This document shows positions 1 to 8,146 of a stretch of DNA of 64,000 nt, piece by piece. The number at the start of each line of letters is the position of its first letter. The first letter of the stretch is position 1. Under the pieces are notes generated by a model. That model was not told the DNA's origin and made no database searches. It saw only the letters and a program-made list of their open reading frames with translations. This stretch comes from Jiangella alba. Lineage in GTDB: Bacteria > Actinomycetota > Actinomycetes > Jiangellales > Jiangellaceae. The stretch covers positions 3,217,501 through 3,281,500 of the forward strand of contig NZ_FNUC01000003.1 in NCBI RefSeq assembly GCF_900106035.1. The letters run 5' to 3'. Position numbers and translations under genes: made by a program.

Positions 1-65
1 TCGTCGCCGCCGGCGTCCAGAGCACGGTGGACCGCCTCGACGTCGCGAGCGAGCATCTCTGTCAT
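1..65 (-). CDS. 5' end of an unknown gene leaving the window
   Basis: On the minus strand an ATG at 65 opens a frame that reads MTEMLARDVEAVHRALDAGG and stays open to the window edge. An AGGGTGG-like ribosome site lies just upstream; a second ATG at 56 is possible. About 21 residues are visible, too few to assign a family. It is divergent from the lanthipeptide locus, so whether it belongs to that locus cannot be told. Confidence 0.4.
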   Translation of the reverse strand, partial: MTEMLARDVEAVHRALDAGGD

Positions 66-445
66 CTCGCCACCCTATCTGCTTTAACTGAACCATCTGC
101 AACAACTATGCGTGTTCCCGCCCACGTGGCCAGGCATCACTCTCGGCAGGCTCGGCGGAGAGCGGAGCGGCCGACGGACGCCGAACCCAGCCGCCCGGCG
201 CCGTCGTACCCAGCCTGCCCCAGTCTCACGAGCAAGATCGTCACGGCGATCGCACACGATCTCGGGCGTCGAATCCCAAGTCCTGCCTGAGCCACGGTGA
301 AGCGGCTCAGCGATGCTTCGAGACCTCCGCTCGCCGGGGCGACTTCGGCGGGTCAGGCCGCCTTCGCCGCAGGGTTCCAGACCATCCCCCGACGCCAGAC
401 ATCGCGCCTGGGCTGGATTCGTTGTGACCCACGGCCGCAACCGTA
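66..445. other. Intergenic stretch, no gene seen
   Basis: No reading frame here has convincing composition or a recognisable product. The stretch separates the minus-strand gene leaving the window from the lanthipeptide promoter at 446. A weak 6-bp stem (TGAGCC/GGCTCA) lies near 290-312. Confidence 0.5.
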
Positions 446-474
446 TTGTCAACCCCCTGTCCCAGGCCTACGAT
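446..474 (+). promoter_or_regulatory. Housekeeping sigma promoter for the lanthipeptide precursor
   Basis: A TTGTCA -35 box (446-451) and a TACGAT -10 box (469-474) are separated by exactly 17 bases, close to the sigma-70/HrdB consensus. Transcription would start near 481, about 28 bases before the precursor ATG at 509. The precursor's ribosome site is the G-rich run ending near 501. Confidence 0.65.
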
Positions 475-508
475 CGAATTGTCGATCATGTCAACGGGGG
501 GTTTGATC

Positions 509-703
509 ATGGCAGACAACGACCTCAGCGCTCGCCTGGACAGGCTCGAGCAGTTGCTGGGACTACAGCGCATGAACGTCTCCGCCGACGCCGAGGGCGG
601 CAGGGGGTTCGCCAACAGCGGTGTCTCCGATCACTGCGGCAACAGCACGTTCAGCAACCACTGCGCCGTCATGCGTGCCGAGCCCGAGGTCGCACCGCAG
701 TAG
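509..703 (+). CDS. Class III lanthipeptide precursor peptide with two SxxSxxC motifs
   Basis: This is a 64-residue peptide beginning MADNDLSARL. The ATG at 509 is preferred over the in-frame TTG at 446 because a G-rich ribosome site precedes it and 446 lies in the -35 box. Residues 13-20 (LEQLLGLQ) match the amphipathic leader helix of class III lanthipeptides, which binds the synthetase. The core holds S37-x2-S40-x2-C43 and S46-x2-S49-x2-C52, two copies of the Ser-Ser-Cys arrangement that becomes labionin or lanthionine plus dehydroalanine in this class. A tail of about 12 residues follows (AVMRAEPEVAPQ). The synthetase begins 42 bases downstream. Family assignment rests on leader, motifs and neighbour; the ring type is inferred. 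Confidence 0.8.
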   Translation: MADNDLSARLDRLEQLLGLQRMNVSADAEGGRGFANSGVSDHCGNSTFSNHCAVMRAEPEVAPQ

Positions 704-745
704 CCGTAGCGCGCCCGGCATCCACAACAGAACACCGCTCTCGCG

Positions 746-2251
746 ATGCGCGCGCCGCAGTTCTTCTGGCACCCGTACTTCTTCGAGCCGCTGGCCACGC
801 GCCCGCCGACGCAGGAGTACCGCGACCACCTCGCGCAACTGCTCCCGGACACGTGGCTGATCAGCCGCCACGACGTCTGGCTGTACGCCGCGCCTGAGAA
901 GGCCCCGGACACGACGCAGCGGCAACAGGGTTTCAAGATCCACCTGTCCGCCGTGCCGCAGACCGCCTCGGCCGTCCTCGACGTCGCCGTGCCGATCTGC
1001 GCCGAGCGGCAGGTCGACTTCAAGGTCGCGGGTGATCCCGTGATCGTGCAGATCCTGAACTCCAAGCGGCAGTCCCGCGGCGGATCGGGCAAGTTCATGA
1101 CGATCTACCCGCCGGACGACGACACGTTCCGGGACCTGATCGAGCGGCTGCACCAGGCCACCCGGACGGCGAAGCTGGCCGGACCGCGCATCCTGTCCGA
1201 TCGGCCGTACAAGGGCAGCTCGATCGTCCATTACCGCTATGGCGGGTTCGCCTCGCCCAGGCGGGTCAACCTCGACGGCACCCACACGCCGTGCCTGGTG
1301 TCGCCGAGCGGCGAGTACGAACCGGACGACCGGCGGCCCTACTTCCGGCTGCCCGGCTGGATCGAGGACCCGTTCGGCGGCAGCGGCGAGATCGACGTCG
1401 ACTCCTCGCTCACCCTGAACGGCCGGTACTCCATCCAGTCGGCCGTCAGCTTCTCGAACGCGGGCGGCGTCTACGCCGGCACCGACACGACCACGGGGAC
1501 GCCGGTGATCCTCAAGGAGGCCCGCCCCTGCACACATCAGTGGAGCATCGGCGACACCACCTGGGACGCCGTCGACCTGCTGCGCCGGGAACACGCCGTC
1601 CTGCGGCGGCTCGCCGGCCTGCCATTCGTCCCCGCGGCCGTCGAACTGTTCGAGGACAGCGGGCACACGTTCCTCGCCGAGCAGCGGCTGCCCGGCCAGG
1701 ACCTACGCGGCTACTGGGCACGGAACGAGATCATCCTGGCGCCCTACATCCGCCGGCCGCAGCGCTTGGCCCGTTGGCTGCCGCAGTTCCGGCACGTGGC
1801 GGAACGACTCGTCGCGATGGTGCTCACGGTGCACGAGCGGGGCGTGCTCATCGGCGACCTGTCGCCTGCGAACGTCCTGATCGACGACGCCGGCCGGCGG
1901 CTGGGTCTGATCGACTTCGAGAGCGCGATCACGGCCGACGACGGACCGGAGATGCGCGGGTTCGCGGCAGCCTGGCGCACACCGGGGTTCGCCGCGCCGG
2001 GCCGCGAGCAGCGCGGCGGACTCGGTCCGCACGACGACCTCTACGCCGCCGCCATGGTGCTCTACCACGCGGTCGTGCCGGTGAACCCGCTCTTCGCGCT
2101 CGACCCCGAAGCCATGCGACGGTTCCTCGACCGGTTCGTCGAACTCGGCGTGCCCGAACAGGTCCGGCGGCTCATCCTGCTGCTCTCCGATGGTGAGGCC
2201 CAGGCGGCCCGGACGCTGCTGCGCGAGTGGCGCGACGAGGTCGCGACATGA
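746..2251 (+). CDS. Class III lanthipeptide synthetase, lyase and kinase domains
   Basis: This 501-residue protein phosphorylates Ser/Thr of the precursor and eliminates the phosphate to give dehydroamino acids. Residues 1-170 match the class III lyase domain, including SGKFMTIYP (114-122) and GPRILSD...YRYGGF. A Ser/Thr-kinase-like domain follows, with candidate ATP lysine K257 (VILKEA), catalytic loop GDLSPANVL (D371, N376) and metal-binding D390 in LIDFE. The family usually carries a C-terminal LanC-like domain in the same chain. Here the chain stops after the kinase and the cyclase is a separate gene overlapping by four bases (ATGA). Either the enzyme is naturally split or an indel falls at the junction. 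Confidence 0.88.
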   Translation: MRAPQFFWHPYFFEPLATRPPTQEYRDHLAQLLPDTWLISRHDVWLYAAPEKAPDTTQRQQGFKIHLSAVPQTASAVLDVAVPICAERQVDFKVAGDPVIVQILNSKRQSRGGSGKFMTIYPPDDDTFRDLIERLHQATRTAKLAGPRILSDRPYKGSSIVHYRYGGFASPRRVNLDGTHTPCLVSPSGEYEPDDRRPYFRLPGWIEDPFGGSGEIDVDSSLTLNGRYSIQSAVSFSNAGGVYAGTDTTTGTPVILKEARPCTHQWSIGDTTWDAVDLLRREHAVLRRLAGLPFVPAAVELFEDSGHTFLAEQRLPGQDLRGYWARNEIILAPYIRRPQRLARWLPQFRHVAERLVAMVLTVHERGVLIGDLSPANVLIDDAGRRLGLIDFESAITADDGPEMRGFAAAWRTPGFAAPGREQRGGLGPHDDLYAAAMVLYHAVVPVNPLFALDPEAMRRFLDRFVELGVPEQVRRLILLLSDGEAQAARTLLREWRDEVAT

Positions 2252-3420
2252 CCGGCGATCCGGTGAACGCGTTCGCCGCACTGCGCGACGAGACCATCGA
2301 CTACGTGCTGGCGACCGCTCAACCGCACCGGGCGGATCGCCTCTGGCCGGCCGACGCCGCCGTCTACTCCACCAATCCGCTGAACGTCGCCTACGGCGCC
2401 TGCGGGCCGGCCCTGCTCCTGAGCCGGGCCACGGCGACCGTCCCGGGGCCGGTCGTCGACTGGATGCTGGCGCAGGAGATCAGCTCGGACTCCTACCCGC
2501 CCGGCCTGTTCTTCGGGCTCGCCGGCGTCGCGTCCACGTTCGCCGAACTCGGTCTGGTCGACGAGGCGGCACGCGTTCTGCGTGAGCAGCGACGCTCGCC
2601 GTTGCTCTTCACCGATCCCGGCATCGCCGTCGGTGCCGCCGGCTGGGGACTCACCGACCTCCAGTTGTACGCCGTCACGGGCGAGCAGACGTACCTGGAC
2701 TGGGCCGTCCGGGCCGGGAACCACCTGATCGAGACGGGCGTCCCGCGCGGTGACGGAACCGCTTGGCGGTGCGGCGTTGACGATCGGGTCCACTACGGGC
2801 TCGGCTACGGCGCGAGCGGCGTCGCCCTCTACCTCCTGCGCCTCTACCAGGCCACCGGCCTGGACGACTACCTGGTCGCCGCGGCGCGCGGCCTGGCGTT
2901 CGATCTCGACGCGCGGGTGGAGACGGACCTGGGCTGGCTGTGGCACCGGTTCGAGGGCGACGACATGCTGCGCCCCTACTGGCTGCACGGAAGCGCGGGT
3001 GTGGGCAGTGTCGTCGTCCGCTTCTTCGCGGCCACCCGCGACGAGCACTACGCGGCGCTGGCGGCGCGGATCTGCACCGATGCCTACGTGAAGTTCACCG
3101 TCAGCCCGGGCCTCTTCGACGGGCTGTCCGGCGTCGGCGAGCTGATGCTCGACCTGTCGCTGGCCACGGGCGAGCCGCACTATGCCGGCTGGGCGCTGGA
3201 TGTGGCGGAGACGATCTCGTGGTTCGCCGTCGCGAAGCCGCAGGGGACGGCCTGGCCGAGCCGGTCACTGGACAAGATCTCCAACGACTACGCCACCGGC
3301 GCGGCCGGCATCGGGCTGTTCCTCACCCGGCTGCTGCACGGCGGGCCGCGGCCGTTCATCGATCCGCTCGTTCCAGCCGGTGCCGTCGCCGCACGCGAAC
3401 CAGGTCCGTCGACCGTCTAG
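2248..3420 (+). CDS. Separate LanC-like cyclase lacking zinc ligands
   Basis: This 390-residue protein starts at the ATG in the ATGA overlap with the kinase gene. It has the glycine-rich repeats of the LanC alpha/alpha toroid (AYGACGPALLL, GLFFGLAGVAS, GLGYGASGVALYLL, WLHGSAGVGS, GLFDGLSGVGELML). The positions that in true LanC carry the zinc Cys (WCYG) and Cys-His (CHG) read WLHG and FDG, so the metal site is absent, as in class III and unlike class IV. It should assist ring closure on the dehydrated precursor. No transporter or leader peptidase is visible nearby, so export and leader removal must come from outside the window. Confidence 0.85.
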   Translation: MTGDPVNAFAALRDETIDYVLATAQPHRADRLWPADAAVYSTNPLNVAYGACGPALLLSRATATVPGPVVDWMLAQEISSDSYPPGLFFGLAGVASTFAELGLVDEAARVLREQRRSPLLFTDPGIAVGAAGWGLTDLQLYAVTGEQTYLDWAVRAGNHLIETGVPRGDGTAWRCGVDDRVHYGLGYGASGVALYLLRLYQATGLDDYLVAAARGLAFDLDARVETDLGWLWHRFEGDDMLRPYWLHGSAGVGSVVVRFFAATRDEHYAALAARICTDAYVKFTVSPGLFDGLSGVGELMLDLSLATGEPHYAGWALDVAETISWFAVAKPQGTAWPSRSLDKISNDYATGAAGIGLFLTRLLHGGPRPFIDPLVPAGAVAAREPGPSTV

Positions 3421-3615
3421 CTGATTCGTTGCCCTCCGGGTCGAGGAGGGTCACCCGGTGCTGCTCGTCCTGCACGGTGTCGGCACGCCGGGCACGAGGG
3501 CGAGCAGCCGGGCGACCTCGGCCTCCTGGCACAGCGCGATGGTCGAGCTGTTCATGACCGACGTCGTCGGCATGCCGGCCGAAGGCGAGCGGCTCGTTCG
3601 GCCTGACCAGGGCGC

Positions 3616-3636
3616 ACGAGGACTGAGGGTCCTCGT
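3616..3636. terminator. Hairpin between convergent genes
   Basis: An 8-bp stem (ACGAGGAC/GTCCTCGT) closes a 5-base loop. It lies between the 3' ends of the cyclase gene (+, ends 3420) and the secreted-protein gene (-, ends 3664), so it can terminate either. The bases from 3421 to 3615 hold no convincing gene. Confidence 0.5.
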
Positions 3637-3663
3637 ATGCCCCGCCCATCTGCCGCTCCGCTG

Positions 3664-5631
3664 CTATCGCCGCCTGATTTGCAGGCTGTAGCTCAGTGCC
3701 GATGCCGTGGAGGCGATGTCGAGATCGTGGATCGTGCGCTGCTGCGCTCCACTGAACAGCTTGGTGGCCGACGCGGTGAGCGTGATCCGCAACGGTGCCT
3801 CGAGACGCAGCTCGAACGTTCCGCCGGCTCGTGCGACCCTGATCCCGACGGCCTGGGCGGCGACGCCGTTCTCCACCGGCGCCGCGCCGCCGCCGGCCAC
3901 CAGCCACGTCACGTCGTCGCCGGGGGCGATGACCAGCGGAACCCGTTCCACGAACGAGGACTCGTTGGTCTCGATGTCGATGGCGAGTTTGTTCGGCAGG
4001 CAGTGGAACGTCTTCGCGACCGAACCGCCGCTGGGCTTGTAGGCGTAGTACGTGTAGTCGAACGGCACTGCCTGGCGGACGTCCCCGCGGATCTTGAACA
4101 TCCGCGACTCGGAGTCGACGAAGTCGCGCGACAGCCGGGTGGACCACACGCTGTCGGAGGCCATCTGCGTCGCGACGAAGGCGCCGGTCGTGTGGTGGTA
4201 GAAGAACGACGGCCCCTTCGGCACGGTGCTGCCCCGCGGGATGTTCCCGTGGTGGCTGCCGAAGTAGTAGCCCTGCCGGTTGACGAACAGGTAGTGCTGG
4301 TCGTAGCGGGTGTCGCTGCGGGCCTCGACGAACGGGCGGCCGAAGTACGGGAAGGAGCGGATCGCCCGCATGCGCTCGTCGTAGGTGGCGAAGTTCTGCA
4401 CCCGCTGCTCGGAGTACCAGATGTTCATCGGGTCGACGGGGTTGCCCATCGGCACGAGCGGCTCGGTCGCGGCCGCCCACGTCGAACGGAGCCCTTCGAC
4501 GTGTTCGCGGTGCCAGTTCAGCGCGACCGCGATGGGGCTGTCGGGCGCCCACACGTTCAGCAGGTCGGGATAGCTGCTCTCGTCGGTGGTGCGGACGGCG
4601 GGCAGCGAGCGCATGGACAGCCGCGTGGAGATGCCGTTGACGGTGAAGCCGGCGCCGTCGGGCTCCCACAGGTAGTTGAAGCGGCACCAGTCGAAATGCT
4701 TCAGCTGCATCTGCTTGAGCCGCTCGTCGCCGTTGAGCTCGTAGAGCCGCGCGAGCATCCGCGGTGTGACGTAGAGCGAGTAGTGGGCGTCGAATGCGGC
4801 GGCCTCGTAGAGGTGGCCCGCGCCGTCGCTCTGGGCGTTCTCGACGTAGTAGGTCAAGCGATCCTCGTAGGCACGCATGATGCGCCGCGGCAGCAGATCG
4901 CGCAGCATCCAGACGCCCATCAGCGCCGGGATCACCTGGTTGGAGAACTCCGGGCCGATGGTCCAGACGTCCTCGTTCGCCGGGTCGAGCATGTAGTCGG
5001 CGGCGCGTTCCAGCGCCGCCAGCACCTCGGAGCGGAGGTCGTCGGCCCAGCCCACGCTCTCCAGCAGCAGCGCGGTCTCGCCCAGGAACACCAGCGCGTA
5101 CGCGGTGACGTCACGGTTGCGGTCGACGTAGCTCCACGCCGGGAACCAGCCATCCGGGCCCTGCAGGGAGAGGTAGAACCGAATGCCCGCGTAGATGCGG
5201 TCGCGCAGCGCGGGGTCCAGATAGTAGGGATTCCACTCGCGCTGCTGGGTGTAGAACCAGGTCAGCGTGTAGACGCTCTGCTGGATGTTCGCGTTGTACG
5301 GGACGAGCGGCGTGCGCCAGTAGCCGCCGTTGAACCAGCCGTAGGTCTCCTCGTTCTCGAGGTCCATCTTGTTGGCGAGGTCGGGCAGCGTCACCAGGAA
5401 TCTGGCCAGCCGCTGCTCCTCCGCAGCGAACTGACCGCGCACCAGGGTCGCCGGGTCGTACGGCGCGACGGGGGCGAGCGGGCCGCCCACCGCGGCAGCC
5501 GGGCCCGCGGCCGCCGCCGTCCCGGTGTGCGAGCCGAGCACCAGTCCCGTCACGGCGGACGCGCCGAGGCCCATGAGCGTGCGCCGGGTGAGGCTGCCGC
5601 CCGGTGTGGCGGACGTGTCGTTCGGGTCCAT
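3664..5631 (-). CDS. Tat-exported protein, probable alpha/alpha-barrel glycan-active enzyme
   Basis: This is a 655-residue protein starting at the ATG at 5631 (MDPNDTS). Residues 14-42 form a Tat signal (LTRRTLMGLGASAVTG, then an Ala-rich h-region). The body is rich in Trp and Tyr with helical hairpin repeats (ETYGWFNGGYWRTP, SLQGPDGWFPAWSY, GETALLLESVGW), like (alpha/alpha)6 toroids of polysaccharide lyases and unsaturated glycosidases. The last third looks like a beta-sandwich. No catalytic signature could be assigned. A LacI-type operator lies 20-39 bases upstream, and the divergent regulator and fucosidase operon suggest it attacks the extracellular glycan whose sugars they import. The function is inferred. 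Confidence 0.6.
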   Translation of the reverse strand: MDPNDTSATPGGSLTRRTLMGLGASAVTGLVLGSHTGTAAAAGPAAAVGGPLAPVAPYDPATLVRGQFAAEEQRLARFLVTLPDLANKMDLENEETYGWFNGGYWRTPLVPYNANIQQSVYTLTWFYTQQREWNPYYLDPALRDRIYAGIRFYLSLQGPDGWFPAWSYVDRNRDVTAYALVFLGETALLLESVGWADDLRSEVLAALERAADYMLDPANEDVWTIGPEFSNQVIPALMGVWMLRDLLPRRIMRAYEDRLTYYVENAQSDGAGHLYEAAAFDAHYSLYVTPRMLARLYELNGDERLKQMQLKHFDWCRFNYLWEPDGAGFTVNGISTRLSMRSLPAVRTTDESSYPDLLNVWAPDSPIAVALNWHREHVEGLRSTWAAATEPLVPMGNPVDPMNIWYSEQRVQNFATYDERMRAIRSFPYFGRPFVEARSDTRYDQHYLFVNRQGYYFGSHHGNIPRGSTVPKGPSFFYHHTTGAFVATQMASDSVWSTRLSRDFVDSESRMFKIRGDVRQAVPFDYTYYAYKPSGGSVAKTFHCLPNKLAIDIETNESSFVERVPLVIAPGDDVTWLVAGGGAAPVENGVAAQAVGIRVARAGGTFELRLEAPLRITLTASATKLFSGAQQRTIHDLDIASTASALSYSLQIRRR

Positions 5632-5650
5632 CAATCCTCCTCGTCGAGTT

Positions 5651-5670
5651 CTGATGCAACGCTGCATCAG
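5651..5670. promoter_or_regulatory. LacI-family operator, site 1
   Basis: CTGATGCAACGCTGCATCAG is a near-perfect palindrome; only the central bases deviate. It lies between the divergent secreted-protein gene (start 5631) and the regulator (start 5728). A matching site lies at 6799-6818, identifying both as operators of this regulator. Confidence 0.8.
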
Positions 5671-5727
5671 GCTGGCACCAGGACCAGTTCGTGTCAAGAA
5701 GGCGTCGCGACACATAGGATTCGCGCA

Positions 5728-6759
5728 ATGGTGACCGTCAAGGAGATCGCGGCGGCCGCCGGAGTCTCGCCGACCGTGGTGTCGGCCGTCCTGCACGGCA
5801 GCCGGCACGTCCGCGTGAGCGAGGCCACCCGTGCGGTCGTCCTCGCGAAGGTCGAGGAGCTCGGCTACACGACGAACTTCGCCGCGCGCTCGCTGCGCAC
5901 CGCGCGTTCCGGCGTCCTCGCCGTCGTCGCGCCGAAGTTGAGCAACCCGGTCTTTACGCCCATGCTCGACGGCATCCACGACGCCGCCGAGGAGCGCGGC
6001 TACGTGATCATGCTGGCCGAGGCCATGCGGCTGGTCGACGGCTCGCGCATGCTGGAGCGCATCCTCGGCCACGGGCAGGTCGACGGCACGATCCTGCGGC
6101 CCAGCGCCGATCTCGACTCCGCCGGGGTCCGGTCGATGCTGCGCCGCGAGGCGCCGGTCCTCGTGCTCGACGAAGTGGACGACCGCACGACGCCCTGGCT
6201 GGCCATCGACGACGCCGCCGCCGCGCGCGTCGCCACCGAGCATCTGCTGGAACGCGGGCACACCCGCATCGGCTTCCTCGGCGGCTGGCTGGGTCCGCAT
6301 GCCACGTTCCGGCCGCGCAAGGGCTTCCGCCACATCAACCTGCGCCGTCTCGACGGCTACCGCCAGGCCCTGCGCGCGGCGGGCATCGAGCCACGCGACG
6401 ACGACGTCATCGAGTCCGACTTCGCCGCCAGCGCCGGGCGCGACGCCGTCGAGCGGATCGTGGCGCTGCGCGACCGGCCGACGGCGCTCGTCGTCAACAA
6501 CGCCACCACCTCCGTCGGCGTGGTCGGCGGCGCCATCACCGCCGGCCTGCGGGTGCCGGACGACCTCGCCGTCGTCGCCATCCACGACATCGACGTCCTG
6601 GCCGATGTCGCGCCCAGGATCAGCGCGGTCCGGATGCCGATGTACGAACTCGGCCACGTCGGCACGACGCTGCTCGCTCGGGCGATCGAGGGCGAGACCA
6701 TCCCGTCGCAGGTCCTGGCCTCGCCGCCACCAGAACTGCTGCGACGCGAGACCACCTGA
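5728..6759 (+). CDS. LacI-family transcriptional regulator of the glycan locus
   Basis: This 343-residue protein starts at the ATG at 5728. The N-terminal helix-turn-helix reads VKEIAAAAGVSPTVVSAVLHG, with a hinge helix near AARSLRTARS. The periplasmic-binding-protein-like effector domain contains LSNPVF, RIGFLGG and the family's AVVAIHDID segment. It most likely represses the flanking operons through the operators at 5651 and 6799 until a sugar, perhaps a fucosylated oligosaccharide, binds. Its gene sits between the exported protein and the pyruvyl-transferase/ABC/fucosidase operon. The ligand is inferred from the neighbours only. Confidence 0.88.
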   Translation: MVTVKEIAAAAGVSPTVVSAVLHGSRHVRVSEATRAVVLAKVEELGYTTNFAARSLRTARSGVLAVVAPKLSNPVFTPMLDGIHDAAEERGYVIMLAEAMRLVDGSRMLERILGHGQVDGTILRPSADLDSAGVRSMLRREAPVLVLDEVDDRTTPWLAIDDAAAARVATEHLLERGHTRIGFLGGWLGPHATFRPRKGFRHINLRRLDGYRQALRAAGIEPRDDDVIESDFAASAGRDAVERIVALRDRPTALVVNNATTSVGVVGGAITAGLRVPDDLAVVAIHDIDVLADVAPRISAVRMPMYELGHVGTTLLARAIEGETIPSQVLASPPPELLRRETT

Positions 6760-6798
6760 TCGCCATTCCCCTGTTGACAGCGGAGCACCGCTGGGCGT

Positions 6799-6818
6799 TT
6801 GATGCAACGTGGCATCAG
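6799..6818. promoter_or_regulatory. LacI-family operator, site 2
   Basis: TTGATGCAACGTGGCATCAG shares TGATGC-N6-GCATCA with the site at 5651, with the same half-site spacing. It lies 20-39 bases upstream of the GTG at 6838, where bound repressor would block transcription of the transport operon. Confidence 0.8.
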
Positions 6819-6837
6819 CGACCGAGAAGGAGCCCCG

Positions 6838-8133
6838 GTGACCGACCCGGCCACGAACGGACCCACGATCCTGCTGCGATCGTCCTGGCAGACGCCGAAC
6901 ATCGGCGACGTCGCGCACACCCCCGGCGCGCTGCGGGCGCTGGCCCGGTACGCGCCGGAGGCGCGGCTGGCGCTCTGGCCGGTGGCCATCGGAGCGCGCG
7001 AACGGGCCATGCTCGCCGCCGCGTTCCCAGACCTGGACATCGTCGACGGCGACCTCCGGCCGGACGGCTCGGCGACCACCCCCGAACTGGCGGCCGCCCT
7101 CGACGCGGCGGACGTGCTGGTGCACGGGTCCGGGCCGAGCCTGGTCCGCGCCGACGACCTGCGGGTCTGGGCGGCGACGGGCAAGCCGTACGGCCTCTTC
7201 GGCGTCTCCGTCGACCCGCTCAACCCCATGTTCACCGGGACCCTCGACGAGATCGAGACCATGGTGCGCTCACTCGGCCGCGGCGGCATCGACGACCACC
7301 AGCTGGCCGTGCTCGACGGCGCCGCGTTCGTCTACTGCCGCGACTCGATCACCGAAGTGTTCCTGCGCTCGCTCGGCCTGACCGGCCCGGCGGTCGCGTT
7401 CGGCCCGGACGCCACCGTCGCGTTCGATCTGCTGGACGAGGAGGCGGCGGCCAGGACCAAGGCCCGCCACGGGCTGGCCGACGGCGCGTATCTGTGCGCC
7501 GTACCGCGGCTGCGGTGGACGCCGTACCACCGGATCCGCGGCGAGGCACCCACGCTGCTCGACGCCCGCCGCACCGCCTACAACGACCTCTGGGCCGGCC
7601 ACGACCTCGGTGTCCTCGCCGCGGCGGTCGTCGCCTATGTCCGGCGGACCGGCCACCCGGTGCTCGTCGCGCCGGAGATGTCCTACGCCGTCGAGCTGGC
7701 CGAGGAGCACTTCGGCGACGCCCTGCCGGCCGACGTGCGCCCGTACGTACGGGTGCTGGACCGGTTCTGGTCCGCCCCGGAGGCGATGACGGTCTACCGT
7801 GACGCCGAGGCCGTCGTCAGCCTCGAGTGCCATTCACCGCTCATGGCCATGAGCCAAGGGACGCCCGCCGTCTACGTCAGGCAGCCCACCGACACGCTCA
7901 AGGGCCGGATGTACGCCGATCTCGGCGTCCCGCACCGCAGCACCGAGATCGGCGACGGGCCGGTCCCGGTGGTCACCGCGCTGCAGCGGATCCTCGACGA
8001 TCCCGTGGCCGCGCGCGCGGAGACCGCGGCGATCCGCGACCGGGCGCACGACCGCCTGCGCGGGATGGCCGAGCACGTCATGGCCTGCGCCGCACCACTG
8101 ATCAGCCACACTGCTCCCCCGCTGGGGACCTGA
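6838..8133 (+). CDS. Polysaccharide pyruvyl transferase family protein
   Basis: This 431-residue protein is read from a GTG at 6838, preceded by AAGGAG; the upstream in-frame TTG and ATG lie inside the operator and are unlikely starts. The N-terminal TILLRSSWQTPNIGDVAHTP, the segment VLVHGSGPSLV and the later VSLECHSPLMAMSQGTPAVYV match the pyruvyl transferase family, whose classical members (CsaB, WcaK) add pyruvate ketals to sugars. It is the first gene of an operon that otherwise imports and cleaves sugars, an odd place for such an enzyme. It may instead be a glycosyltransferase-fold protein with another role. Confidence 0.75.
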   Translation: MTDPATNGPTILLRSSWQTPNIGDVAHTPGALRALARYAPEARLALWPVAIGARERAMLAAAFPDLDIVDGDLRPDGSATTPELAAALDAADVLVHGSGPSLVRADDLRVWAATGKPYGLFGVSVDPLNPMFTGTLDEIETMVRSLGRGGIDDHQLAVLDGAAFVYCRDSITEVFLRSLGLTGPAVAFGPDATVAFDLLDEEAAARTKARHGLADGAYLCAVPRLRWTPYHRIRGEAPTLLDARRTAYNDLWAGHDLGVLAAAVVAYVRRTGHPVLVAPEMSYAVELAEEHFGDALPADVRPYVRVLDRFWSAPEAMTVYRDAEAVVSLECHSPLMAMSQGTPAVYVRQPTDTLKGRMYADLGVPHRSTEIGDGPVPVVTALQRILDDPVAARAETAAIRDRAHDRLRGMAEHVMACAAPLISHTAPPLGT

Positions 8134-8146
8134 CAAGGAGTGAGCC

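Noticed and set aside
3356-4687. Long minus-strand frame rich in Arg and Pro overlapping the Tat-exported protein gene
   Set aside because: Shadow frame: composition is Arg/Ala/Pro-rich and it overlaps a frame with signal peptide and folded-protein composition.
3637-5727. N-terminal extension of the LacI regulator frame by almost 700 residues
   Set aside because: The extension is antisense to the Tat-exported protein gene and has shadow composition; the LacI HTH begins right after ATG 5728.
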